From assembly GCA_016293495.1 (NCBI GenBank), contig JAEDED010000004.1:1-64000 (forward strand): DNA of 64,000 nt, written 5' to 3'. Position numbers and translations under genes: made by a program. Shown in pieces: positions 25,205-33,391 of the stretch. Position 1 is the stretch's first letter, and each line of letters opens with the position of its first letter. Below the pieces are notes generated by a model, which worked only from the letters and a program-made list of their open reading frames with translations, was not told the origin of the DNA and ran no database searches. The DNA is from Treponema sp. (GTDB lineage Bacteria > Spirochaetota > Spirochaetia > Treponematales > Treponemataceae).

Positions 25205-27565
25205 ATGTTAAATACAGTTATCATTCAGCCGCCTCTTGTTCAGTTGAATACACCTTATCCAAGCGGTGCATACCTTTGTGATTTTTTCAAAAAAATATAC
25301 GCCGAGAAAAAAATCTGCGGCAAAGTTGAATGGTTTGATTTATCAAATGATTTTTTTCATTCAATTTTCTGTAAGCAGGGAATTTCAAAAATCTTTGAAA
25401 AAACTTTTTCAAAGGCTCTTGCGATTGCAGACAGATATGAAGCTTCCGGTGATGACAATACACCGTTTCAGTTAAGAAGATTTCTTTCTCAATCAGAAAG
25501 CTGGAAGAACTGGATTGATCAGATTATTGCCATTGTCTGTCCCGGAACTTCAGCCGGTAAAATCAGCGGCCGCGAGTTTGCCCACGAATTTATTCGCAGT
25601 GCTCACGTTCCGCGCGCCAATCGTGTCGAACAGTATTTAAGCGGTCTTACACACGATGTAAGTACAGATGATGCTCAGATACTTTCAAGTCTTGCACTTG
25701 CTGACCTTGCCGATTACATAACTTTGGTTTACGACAATAATTTTGCATTAATCAGATACGCGGAACATCTTGCAACAAGTACTGCAAAATTTGAAGATGC
25801 AGAAAGCGGCCTTTCTTCGCCGTCACTTGTTGATTTTTACGAACCGCTTCTCCTTGAAAAACTTTCAGCTTACAAAGGAACTCCTGTCGTATTCGGAATT
25901 TCGATTCCATTCCCGGGATGCTTTGAAGCAGCCTTGTTTACCGCAAAAATCATTCGCCGCGAATTTGGAAGTGATGCACTTATTGCATTCGGCGGCGGTT
26001 ATATTAATACTGAACTTCGCGAGCTTACTGAGAAGCGGCTTTTTAATTACTGTGATTTTTTAAGTTACGATAAGGGTTACGGAAGCTTTATTAATATTTA
26101 TGAAGAACTTTCGAAAATTCCTCTTCTTTATTCTGATGAAGAAAAATCTGTAGATGAAAAACTTTCGAAAAAAACTTTTGATTTAAAATCAATGTTCAAC
26201 GGAACTGAATATTACAATACTTCGTATCTGTTCAACGGAACAATTGTAAAACCCGCATCAAAAGAAAGTGATGAATATAAAAGTATCAGCAGTCAGGAAC
26301 GAAAGCTGATTCATACTGTTACGCCTGATTATTCTTCGATTGATTTTTCAAAATATCCGCGACTGAGTGATGATAAAAATCCGATGCACAGAATATGGAA
26401 TGATGGTGCATGGCTCAAGGCTTATCTTGCATACGGATGTTACTGGCACCGCTGTGCATTCTGCGATACGACACTTGATTATGTAAAAGATTACTGCCCG
26501 ACAAATGTTGATAATCTTTATAACAGTCTTAGCGTTCAGGCAGAAAAATCAGGCGTCTTCGGAATTCATTTTGTTGATGAAGCCTGTCCGCCGGTTGCGC
26601 TTCAGAACTTTGCATTAAAAAATATTGCGCGTAAAGAAAAAGCAACTCCTTTGACTTTCTGGGGAAATATTCGTTTTGAAAAAACTTTTTCGCGCGACCT
26701 TGCTGATCTTCTTTCAAACGGCGGTCTTACTGCTGTATCTGCAGGAATTGAAATTGCGACCGGCACTGGTCTTGATGCAGTAAACAAAGGTACTGATATG
26801 AAAAATATCGTAAGTGCCTGCTGTGCATTTAAAGAAGCCGGAATACTTATTCATTCGTATATGATTTTCGGATTCTGGAGTCAGAGTGAGCAGGACTTGA
26901 TTGATTCCATGGAAACTTTACGACAGCTTTTTGAAGCAGGACTTTTAGACAGTGCATTCTGGCACAAGTTTACTTTAACTCTTCACTCGAGGATTTACGA
27001 AGAATATAAAGCCGGAAAATATCCAAAACTCAAAATATTCCCGCAGAAAGAAAGTCAGTTTGCAAAAAATGATCTTCATTACGAAGGCGAAGAAAAATCA
27101 GAAAAATATTCTGCTCCGCTTAATTCTGCTCTTGAACTCTGGATGCATGGCGAAAAATTAAACAAGCCGGTTGAAAGCTATTTTCCTTTTAAAATGCCAA
27201 AACCTTCAATTGCAAAAGATTATATTAATTCACTTATTGCGTCTTACGAAGAGGAAAGGGACAAAGCTTTTTGTTGTCTTCCAAATCCGGGTTCAAAAGA
27301 AAAATGTGTCTGGCTTGGCGGAGTTCCTCTCCTTCTTAAATCTCAAAACGGTATGCAGCTTTGCTGGTCCTACATGGGCGAGCTTCTTTACGCCGATATT
27401 GAAAAAAATAAAGGTAATGAGATTGCCGGTGTTTTGAAAAAAATCTCAGCCGCAAATTTTGATGGCGGTAATTCAGAAGATTTTATGGCAGAAAAAGTTC
27501 TTTCGGTGCTTGGCAAAAAGCTTTATCTCGAACTTCGCGGTAAAGGCCTCTGCGTTTTGCTGTAA
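25205..27565 (+). CDS. B12-binding-like radical SAM protein with CX4CX2C cluster motif
   Basis: A 786-residue protein. The N-terminus (IIQPPLVQLNTPYPSGAYL) and the region near residues 220-300 (FGISIPFPG, then AFGGGYINTEL) look like the cobalamin-binding-type domain of B12 radical SAM enzymes, without the DXHXXG histidine motif. The radical SAM core follows, with C412, C417 and C420 as the likely 4Fe-4S ligands. Spacing is CX4CX2C rather than the usual CX3CX2C. HFVDEACPP and AGIEIATGTG continue the barrel. The C-terminal ~250 residues are unassigned. It is a single-gene unit with no partner. The reaction is unknown. Confidence 0.85.
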   Translation: MLNTVIIQPPLVQLNTPYPSGAYLCDFFKKIYAEKKICGKVEWFDLSNDFFHSIFCKQGISKIFEKTFSKALAIADRYEASGDDNTPFQLRRFLSQSESWKNWIDQIIAIVCPGTSAGKISGREFAHEFIRSAHVPRANRVEQYLSGLTHDVSTDDAQILSSLALADLADYITLVYDNNFALIRYAEHLATSTAKFEDAESGLSSPSLVDFYEPLLLEKLSAYKGTPVVFGISIPFPGCFEAALFTAKIIRREFGSDALIAFGGGYINTELRELTEKRLFNYCDFLSYDKGYGSFINIYEELSKIPLLYSDEEKSVDEKLSKKTFDLKSMFNGTEYYNTSYLFNGTIVKPASKESDEYKSISSQERKLIHTVTPDYSSIDFSKYPRLSDDKNPMHRIWNDGAWLKAYLAYGCYWHRCAFCDTTLDYVKDYCPTNVDNLYNSLSVQAEKSGVFGIHFVDEACPPVALQNFALKNIARKEKATPLTFWGNIRFEKTFSRDLADLLSNGGLTAVSAGIEIATGTGLDAVNKGTDMKNIVSACCAFKEAGILIHSYMIFGFWSQSEQDLIDSMETLRQLFEAGLLDSAFWHKFTLTLHSRIYEEYKAGKYPKLKIFPQKESQFAKNDLHYEGEEKSEKYSAPLNSALELWMHGEKLNKPVESYFPFKMPKPSIAKDYINSLIASYEEERDKAFCCLPNPGSKEKCVWLGGVPLLLKSQNGMQLCWSYMGELLYADIEKNKGNEIAGVLKKISAANFDGGNSEDFMAEKVLSVLGKKLYLELRGKGLCVLL

Positions 27566-27643
27566 AAGGAATTTTGCTACCTATTGAAAATTCCTCATTT
27601 TTAATTCATAATTCAAAAAATTATTTTTTTGAAGAGGTCTGCA

Positions 27644-29248
27644 ATGGCTAGCGAAAGAACAGTCGATATCTTGGATTCAACATTACGTGATGGCGCTCAG
27701 GGCGAAGGAATCAGTTTTTCAATTCAGGATAAAATTCATATTGTAGAAGCTCTTGATGAACTCGGCGTAAAATATATCGAAGCCGGAAATCCTGGTTCAA
27801 ATCCAAAAGACATGGAATTTTTCCAGCAGGTTAAAAAATTAAATCTCAAAAATGCAAAGCTCTGTGCATTCGGTTCTACAAGAAGAAAAGGAATGTCATG
27901 TATCGAAGATACAAACCTTCAGAGTCTTCTTGCCGCTGACACAGAAGATGTTGTTTTCTTCGGAAAATCATGGGACTTTCAGGTAACAGAAATCATCAAG
28001 ACAACTCTTGAAGAAAATCTCGAAATGATCCGCGACACTGCACAGTTCCTTACAAAGAACGGACGCAATGTCATTTACGATGCTGAACATTTTTTCAGTG
28101 CATATCAGAGCAATAAAGATTACGCAATGAAGACATTGCAGGCAGCTGTTGACGGCGGCGCAAAAGTTTTGTGTCTGTGCGAAACAAAAGGCGGCTGCGT
28201 ATTGAATGAATGTTACGAAGCTACTAAAGCTGTTTACGACATGTTCGGTGATAAAGTTAAAGTTGGTATTCATACACACAATGACTCAGGCCTTGCAGTT
28301 GCAAATACATTGATGGCAGTTGATGCAGGTGCTCGTCATGTTCAGGGATGTTTCTTAGGAATCGGTGAACGCACCGGAAACGCAAACTTGAGTACAATCA
28401 TTCCTAACCTGCAGCTCAAAATGAATTACAAATGTATTCCTGACGAAAATCTTAAAATGCTTACAGGTACAGCTGTCAAGATGGGCGAAATTGCAAACAT
28501 TCACCTTGATCCTGGCATGCCATATGTCGGAACAAATGCATTTGCTCACAAAGCCGGAATGCACATTGATGCTGTTCTTAAAAATCCAAAGGCTTACGAA
28601 CATCTTGACCCGGAATCTGTCGGTAACGAACGCGTATTCTTAATGAGCGAAGTTGCAGGTCGCAGTACACTTATCGAAAAGCTCAAGAAGTTTGATCCAA
28701 AGATTTCAAAAGACGATCCTGTTGTTTCAGAAATCATGACAAAAGTTAAACAGCTTGAATTTGAAGGCTATCAGTTTGAAGGTGCAGAAGGCAGTTTTGA
28801 ACTTATGGTTAGAAAAACAATGGGTAAATATCAGCCGTTCTTTAACCTTCATTACTATCAGGTTAACTCAGTTAATCCTCGTCCTGAAGATGGTGTTTGT
28901 GCATGTGCTCAGGTAAAGGTAGAAGTTGATTCTAAAATTGAAGTAACTGCAGGTGAAGGATCTGGTCCTGTAAACGCTCTTGATATTGCACTTCGCCGCG
29001 GTCTTGAAAAATTCTATCCTTCACTCGGACAGTTCAGACTTACAGACTATAAGGTACGTGTTCTTGACGGAAAGAGTGCTACAGCTTCTCGTGTACGCGT
29101 TTTGATTGAATCAAGTGACGGTGATGACAGCTGGACAACTGTCGGAGTAAGTCATGACCTTGTTGAAGCCTCATGGCTTGCACTTGTTGATTCATTTGAA
29201 TACAAGCTTATTAAAGACATCGAAAGAAAATTCAAGAAAATTATCTAA
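27644..29248 (+). CDS. cimA: (R)-citramalate synthase
   Basis: A 534-residue enzyme of the isopropylmalate/citramalate synthase family. ILDSTLRDGAQGEGISFS at the N-terminus carries the catalytic Arg-Asp, and GIHTHNDSGLAVAN carries the metal-binding HTHND. The length and C-terminal regulatory domain fit CimA rather than LeuA or NifV. It makes citramalate from pyruvate and acetyl-CoA, the threonine-independent entry to isoleucine. An upstream in-frame TTG (27629) is rejected because it would translate through the ribosome binding site GAAGAGG at 27631; the ATG at 27644 is properly spaced. Confidence 0.92.
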   Translation: MASERTVDILDSTLRDGAQGEGISFSIQDKIHIVEALDELGVKYIEAGNPGSNPKDMEFFQQVKKLNLKNAKLCAFGSTRRKGMSCIEDTNLQSLLAADTEDVVFFGKSWDFQVTEIIKTTLEENLEMIRDTAQFLTKNGRNVIYDAEHFFSAYQSNKDYAMKTLQAAVDGGAKVLCLCETKGGCVLNECYEATKAVYDMFGDKVKVGIHTHNDSGLAVANTLMAVDAGARHVQGCFLGIGERTGNANLSTIIPNLQLKMNYKCIPDENLKMLTGTAVKMGEIANIHLDPGMPYVGTNAFAHKAGMHIDAVLKNPKAYEHLDPESVGNERVFLMSEVAGRSTLIEKLKKFDPKISKDDPVVSEIMTKVKQLEFEGYQFEGAEGSFELMVRKTMGKYQPFFNLHYYQVNSVNPRPEDGVCACAQVKVEVDSKIEVTAGEGSGPVNALDIALRRGLEKFYPSLGQFRLTDYKVRVLDGKSATASRVRVLIESSDGDDSWTTVGVSHDLVEASWLALVDSFEYKLIKDIERKFKKII

Positions 29249-29270
29249 GTTAGAAGCTTTAGGGTTCTTT

Positions 29271-30059
29271 ATGGCAGAAAATGAAAACTGTATGGAAAAT
29301 ACAGACAGTAAAATAATTATTGATGTAAAAAATATTAAGAAGAGCTTCGGCGAAGTTGAAGTCCTTAAAGATATTTCATTTTCTCTTCATAAAGGAAAAG
29401 TTCTCGGTATCATCGGGCCTTCAGGTTCCGGTAAGTCAACAATTTTGAGATGCGTTACACAGCTTGAAAAAGTTACTGACGGAACTATTACAATCTGTGG
29501 AAAGACAATGGTAAAGGACGGAGTTTATTCTTCAAAAGAAGAACTTAGAAGAATTGCTCTCGATATCGGACTTGTTTTTCAGAACTTCAATCTGTTTCCG
29601 CATTATTCAGTTCTCGAAAATGTTGTTAAACCGCAGATGATCGTATTGAAAAAAACAAAGGCAGAAGCAACAGAAGTTGCGATGGCTCTTCTCAAAAAAA
29701 TGAATCTCGAAACAAAAGCAGACAACTATCCGTGCGAACTTTCAGGCGGACAGCAGCAGCGTGTTTCAATTGCCAGAGCTCTTGCATTAAAACCGCAGGT
29801 TCTTTTCTTCGATGAACCTACAAGTGCACTTGATCCTGAACTTACTGGCGAAATTCTTCAGGTAATCAGGGAACTCGCAGACGAAAAAATGACAATGGTT
29901 GTCGTTACACACGAAATGTCTTTCGCACGCGATTTGTGTGATTATGTATTCTTTATGGATGGCGGTTACATTGTAGAAGAGGGTAAGCCTCTTGATGTAA
30001 TCAATAATCCGCAGAATGAACGTACTAAAGCCTTCCTTAAACGCTTTTCAGAAAGATAA
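29271..30059 (+). CDS. amino-acid ABC transporter ATP-binding protein (GlnQ-like)
   Basis: A 262-residue ATPase with Walker A GPSGSGKST, Q-loop VFQNFNLFPH, signature LSGGQQQRVSIARAL, Walker B VLFFDEPTSALDPEL and H-loop VTHEM. This is the polar amino-acid importer type. The ATG at 29271 (AGGG upstream) is preferred to a longer frame that runs back into cimA. No permease or binding-protein gene is adjacent, so it is an orphan subunit or serves genes elsewhere. It is co-directional with cimA 22 bases upstream and overlaps folA at TAATG. Confidence 0.9.
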   Translation: MAENENCMENTDSKIIIDVKNIKKSFGEVEVLKDISFSLHKGKVLGIIGPSGSGKSTILRCVTQLEKVTDGTITICGKTMVKDGVYSSKEELRRIALDIGLVFQNFNLFPHYSVLENVVKPQMIVLKKTKAEATEVAMALLKKMNLETKADNYPCELSGGQQQRVSIARALALKPQVLFFDEPTSALDPELTGEILQVIRELADEKMTMVVVTHEMSFARDLCDYVFFMDGGYIVEEGKPLDVINNPQNERTKAFLKRFSER

Positions 30060-30556
30060 TGTCAGAAATCTCCATTATTGCAGCATATGCAGAAAATTTC
30101 GTAATCGGTAATAAAGGAAAAATTCCCTGGAATATTCCGGGAGAACAGAATCGTTTTAAAAAACTTACGCTTGACAATGTCGTAATCATGGGAAGAAAAA
30201 CTTTTGAAGAGATTTATGACAAATTAAAAAAGCCGCTTCCTGGAAGAATCAATATCGTAATTTCGTCTGATAAAAAATATTCTGATTTTGGATGCAGCGT
30301 ATTTTCTTCGCTAAAAGCGGCGATTGAATATTCTAAAGAAAAATATCCTGATAAAAAAATATTTGTAAGCGGAGGAGCTTCGCTTTATAAAGAAGCACTT
30401 AAGTTTTCAGATAAAATGTATTTGACAGAAATTGATTTAAAAGTTGAAGGGGATGTTTTTTTTCCGAGGTTTGATGAAACAGATTATGTAAAAACTGTTG
30501 AGAAAGAATTTACAGAACCTGTTTCATACAGATATGTTACTTATACACGTAATTGA
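30059..30556 (+). CDS. folA: dihydrofolate reductase
   Basis: A 165-residue enzyme that reduces dihydrofolate to tetrahydrofolate with NADPH. ISIIAAYAENFVIGNKGKIPW at the N-terminus and VVIMGRKTFEEI are family signatures, and the late FVSGGASLYKEAL is the cofactor-binding loop. The length is normal. Its ATG overlaps the stop codon of the ABC ATPase gene (TAATG). Its last 20 bases overlap the 3' end of the convergent TraB/GumN gene, and no terminator lies between them. Confidence 0.95.
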   Translation: MSEISIIAAYAENFVIGNKGKIPWNIPGEQNRFKKLTLDNVVIMGRKTFEEIYDKLKKPLPGRINIVISSDKKYSDFGCSVFSSLKAAIEYSKEKYPDKKIFVSGGASLYKEALKFSDKMYLTEIDLKVEGDVFFPRFDETDYVKTVEKEFTEPVSYRYVTYTRN

Positions 30557-31457
30557 AGGCAGCTTTGTCTCCGATAAAATGTCCTGTTCCGGCAAACACA
30601 AAGGTTGTTCCGCCTTCCTTTAATAAATCTGAAAATATTGCACCCCATTTTGCATTTCGTTCATCAAGCATTTTTGCGTAATAGTCTTTGTAGAGAGGAC
30701 ATTCTTTAATTGCTTCAGTCTGAAGGTTGTCGTAAAAGTCTGCAAATTTTTCTGCATCAGCTTCTTTGTAGATATCATACATTTCCATTATGCTTTCTAA
30801 ACCTTTGTCGCTGTCAAATTCCTTAATTGTTTCCTTTAAGATTGCAAGCTGTGTTTCAAAGTCGCCGTAACAAATTAATTCAAGCTGATCCTTAAGTTCA
30901 TCAAGACCGTTTATTACGATATTTTCTTCTTTGGCTTTCTGAATAAAGAAAAGGTCGTATGAATACGAGGCATCAAGATCAGTATCGTTATATGCAAGTC
31001 CAGTTAATGCATTTGTAAAAATCCATGGCTGATAAATTCTGAAAAGATTATATTTTTCTTTAAGAGCATTTTTAAGAATTTCAATTTCATCTTCTGTTAA
31101 AAAGTTTTCTACCTGTTTTTCTTTATCACTAATTATTGAATTTAAAACAAGCTTAGTAGTTTCGAGATAAACTTTTCCCCAGTCTTCATCAGAAAGTTCG
31201 CCGTAAATTCTATCAGCTTCGTTCCAGGCGTCGAGAATAAAATCAGGAATCGGATAGATTTCTTCATCTGCAAGATGAATTGTTCCAAGAACATAAATGC
31301 GGCTTGGATTACCGTCTAAGTCTGTACTGTTAATTGTCCAGAACATTGCATCCGGATGCTTTGTAAGTGTGTATTCCTGTGTGCTGCCAGAGAAAACTGC
31401 AAAGAGTGTAAGTAAGGTTAAAAGAAATATTTTTTTTACTGAGAAATTTTTCATCAA
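30537..31457 (-). CDS. TraB/GumN family protein
   Basis: A 306-residue secreted protein with a signal peptide (LLTLLTLFAVFSGSTQ). The paired family motifs are IYVLGTIHLADEEIYP near the N-terminus and FVFAGTGHFIGDKA near the C-terminus, each with a His-containing GTxH/GxGH element thought to bind metal or act as a protease-like site in the TraB/PrgY/Tiki group. It should act in the periplasm or outside. The ribosome binding site AAGGAG is clear. The convergent overlap with folA is unusual. Confidence 0.87.
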   Translation of the reverse strand: MMKNFSVKKIFLLTLLTLFAVFSGSTQEYTLTKHPDAMFWTINSTDLDGNPSRIYVLGTIHLADEEIYPIPDFILDAWNEADRIYGELSDEDWGKVYLETTKLVLNSIISDKEKQVENFLTEDEIEILKNALKEKYNLFRIYQPWIFTNALTGLAYNDTDLDASYSYDLFFIQKAKEENIVINGLDELKDQLELICYGDFETQLAILKETIKEFDSDKGLESIMEMYDIYKEADAEKFADFYDNLQTEAIKECPLYKDYYAKMLDERNAKWGAIFSDLLKEGGTTFVFAGTGHFIGDKAAFNYVYK

Positions 31458-31534
31458 AGGACTCCTTTTTTTATATAATACAGTTTCGTATTTTTAAAAT
31501 AAATTGTCAATTTAATATAAATGTTAATTAAATG

Positions 31535-31543
31535 TGGTATAAT
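31535..31543 (+). promoter_or_regulatory. extended -10 (TGG-TATAAT) placed for a leaderless mRNA
   Basis: The hexamer ends at 31543, six bases before ATG 31550 (TGAAAT between). There is no Shine-Dalgarno sequence. No well-placed -35 box is seen. Confidence 0.5.
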
Positions 31544-31549
31544 TGAAAT

Positions 31550-32701
31550 ATGAGTAAACCAATGAAAAACGTAAACATATATTCGATTAATAAAATTCCT
31601 GAAATACATTTTTTAGGAAGGAATATTCCCGACGCAGAGAAATTAAATTACCGCGCTTTATTCTGGAACGGCTCAGGTTTTGAAGTTCACTTTGAAGGTC
31701 AGGAACTCTGGGCTTTGATGGAAGCTGATTATACATCAATGGAGCCGTGGATTGCAGTTTATTTGAATGGAAGAATTAATTCCCGCCAGATGATTGTAAA
31801 AGGTAAACAGTGGATTTGTCTTGCACGCGGCTTTGACCAGAATTACAAGACTGATATCCGTGTCATCAAAGACACTCAGCCACAGACTGATGATGTTTAT
31901 CACAGTTTGAAAATTCATAAGCTTGCAATTTCTAAGGGAGGAAAATTTACAGCCCTTCCAGAAAAGAAAATGAAAATTGAATTTATCGGCGATAGCATCA
32001 CAACTGGCGAAGGACTTGCAGGGCAGGTTGGTGACATGGACTGGGTTTCGTGCCACATGTCTTTCTGCAAAACTTATGCTTACCAGGCAAGTGATCTTCT
32101 TGATGCAGACTTCAGAGTAATGAGTCAGGGCGGCTATGGAGTCGTATCGGGTTATAATAATTCGCCATATAAAGTTATTCCGCCTCATTATGAAAATGTT
32201 TGTTCAATTGTCGGCGGACCTGTCTACGAAAAGCTAGGTGGAAATTTATCTTACGATTTTTCTGAATGGCAGCCTGATTACATTGTAATTAATCTCGGAA
32301 CTAACGACCGTGGCGGACTTGATTTTGAACCATTTGTTGATGAAGTAACCGGAATGGAATATAAGATGAATTATGGTCCGGACGGCAAAGCTTGTGAAGA
32401 AGATGCTGATAAGATTGCAAATGGTGTAAAGAATTTCTTAATGGTAGTTAGAAGTAATAACCCGAAAGCAAAAATAATCTGGGCAACTGGATTTATGTCT
32501 ATTCCAGAAGTAATGCCTGCAATTAATTCTGGTATTGATGAATATAAAACAATTACAGCTGATAAAAATATTTATACTCTTGAGTTTGAATCGATGGATT
32601 GTGAAACTGAAGATGAGGATAAGGGCTCAAGAGCACATCCTGGCCCTAAAACTCATAAACTTGCAGCAAAGAAACTTGCAGACTTTATTAATAGTTTATA
32701 A
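31550..32701 (+). CDS. SGNH/GDSL-type esterase (carbohydrate esterase 2-like)
   Basis: A 383-residue protein. The first ~130 residues form a beta-rich domain (FWNGSGFEVHFEGQELWALM), and then an SGNH hydrolase begins with IEFIGDSITTGEG (catalytic Ser), followed by INLGTNDRGG (Asn) and AHPGPKTH (the catalytic His block). The two-domain order matches CE2 acetyl esterases, which deacetylate plant polysaccharides. No signal peptide is present, suggesting cytosolic deacetylation of imported sugars. The 3' end overlaps the convergent lipoprotein gene by 14 bases. Confidence 0.85.
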   Translation: MSKPMKNVNIYSINKIPEIHFLGRNIPDAEKLNYRALFWNGSGFEVHFEGQELWALMEADYTSMEPWIAVYLNGRINSRQMIVKGKQWICLARGFDQNYKTDIRVIKDTQPQTDDVYHSLKIHKLAISKGGKFTALPEKKMKIEFIGDSITTGEGLAGQVGDMDWVSCHMSFCKTYAYQASDLLDADFRVMSQGGYGVVSGYNNSPYKVIPPHYENVCSIVGGPVYEKLGGNLSYDFSEWQPDYIVINLGTNDRGGLDFEPFVDEVTGMEYKMNYGPDGKACEEDADKIANGVKNFLMVVRSNNPKAKIIWATGFMSIPEVMPAINSGIDEYKTITADKNIYTLEFESMDCETEDEDKGSRAHPGPKTHKLAAKKLADFINSL

Positions 32702-33377
32702 TAAAAGTTTTTTCTTCTGTAAGAAGTAAGATGTCAATAATTGGAATTGAAAAACTCTGCGGAATTTTTTTTCTGTCAGAGTTTTTTAATTTAATTTCAA
32801 TTTGACCGTCAGTAAATTCTTTTGCTACGTCATTTCCATAAAGTGAAGCAAGAAGTTCAATATATTCATCTTTTTCAATTGCTTCATTTGTAAAACATGG
32901 AGCCATAAGAAGATCTGCGTACTTTTGAATGATGTTGTTCTGATTAGTGATTAAGTCCTGAAGGATTGCAGGACTTAATGTAAGCTGCATCTGAGTTGCT
33001 TCTCCTCTTTCGTTTCTTATAATCTTGATAAAGTTGAATTTATTCTCTGAACTTGAAGCGCTGATCGAAAGTTTCTGATTGTTTTTGTCAATTTTTTGTG
33101 TAAGGGCAGAAACATTCTTTAAGCCCATCTTGAGTAAAGCGCGTTCAATTTCTACAGTGTCAAAAATAACAGTACTGTCTGAATTTGATTTATCAATGGA
33201 ATTGTCAAATGCCGATATTAATTCATTTGTTGATTTTCCTGCAGTTGTATTAAAATTGTAATACAAAGTGCTGTCTGGAGATGCAGAAACAGTAAATGTA
33301 ACCGGACAGCCTGTGAATGTAACTGCTGCAAAAGCTGCAAAACCTAGCGGAAGATATTTTAATAATGTCTTTTTCAT
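32688..33377 (-). CDS. hypothetical lipoprotein
   Basis: A 229-residue protein with a lipoprotein signal ending FTGC (Cys24). The mature part has alternating polar and hydrophobic segments, and no family is recognised. It lies 14 bases downstream of the NlpC/P60 gene on the same strand and has a good AAGGA ribosome binding site, so the two are probably co-transcribed and both exported. Likely periplasmic-facing lipid-anchored; role unknown. Confidence 0.75.
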   Translation of the reverse strand: MKKTLLKYLPLGFAAFAAVTFTGCPVTFTVSASPDSTLYYNFNTTAGKSTNELISAFDNSIDKSNSDSTVIFDTVEIERALLKMGLKNVSALTQKIDKNNQKLSISASSSENKFNFIKIIRNERGEATQMQLTLSPAILQDLITNQNNIIQKYADLLMAPCFTNEAIEKDEYIELLASLYGNDVAKEFTDGQIEIKLKNSDRKKIPQSFSIPIIDILLLTEEKTFIINY

Positions 33378-33391
33378 ATAATTTCCTTATA

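Noticed and set aside
27629..27643. TTG start extending cimA by five codons
   Set aside because: The extension would translate the ribosome binding site GAAGAGG itself; the ATG at 27644 is correctly spaced.
29154..29270. 39-codon N-terminal extension of the ABC ATPase
   Set aside because: It lies inside cimA in another frame and has no family match; ATG 29271 gives the normal ATPase start.
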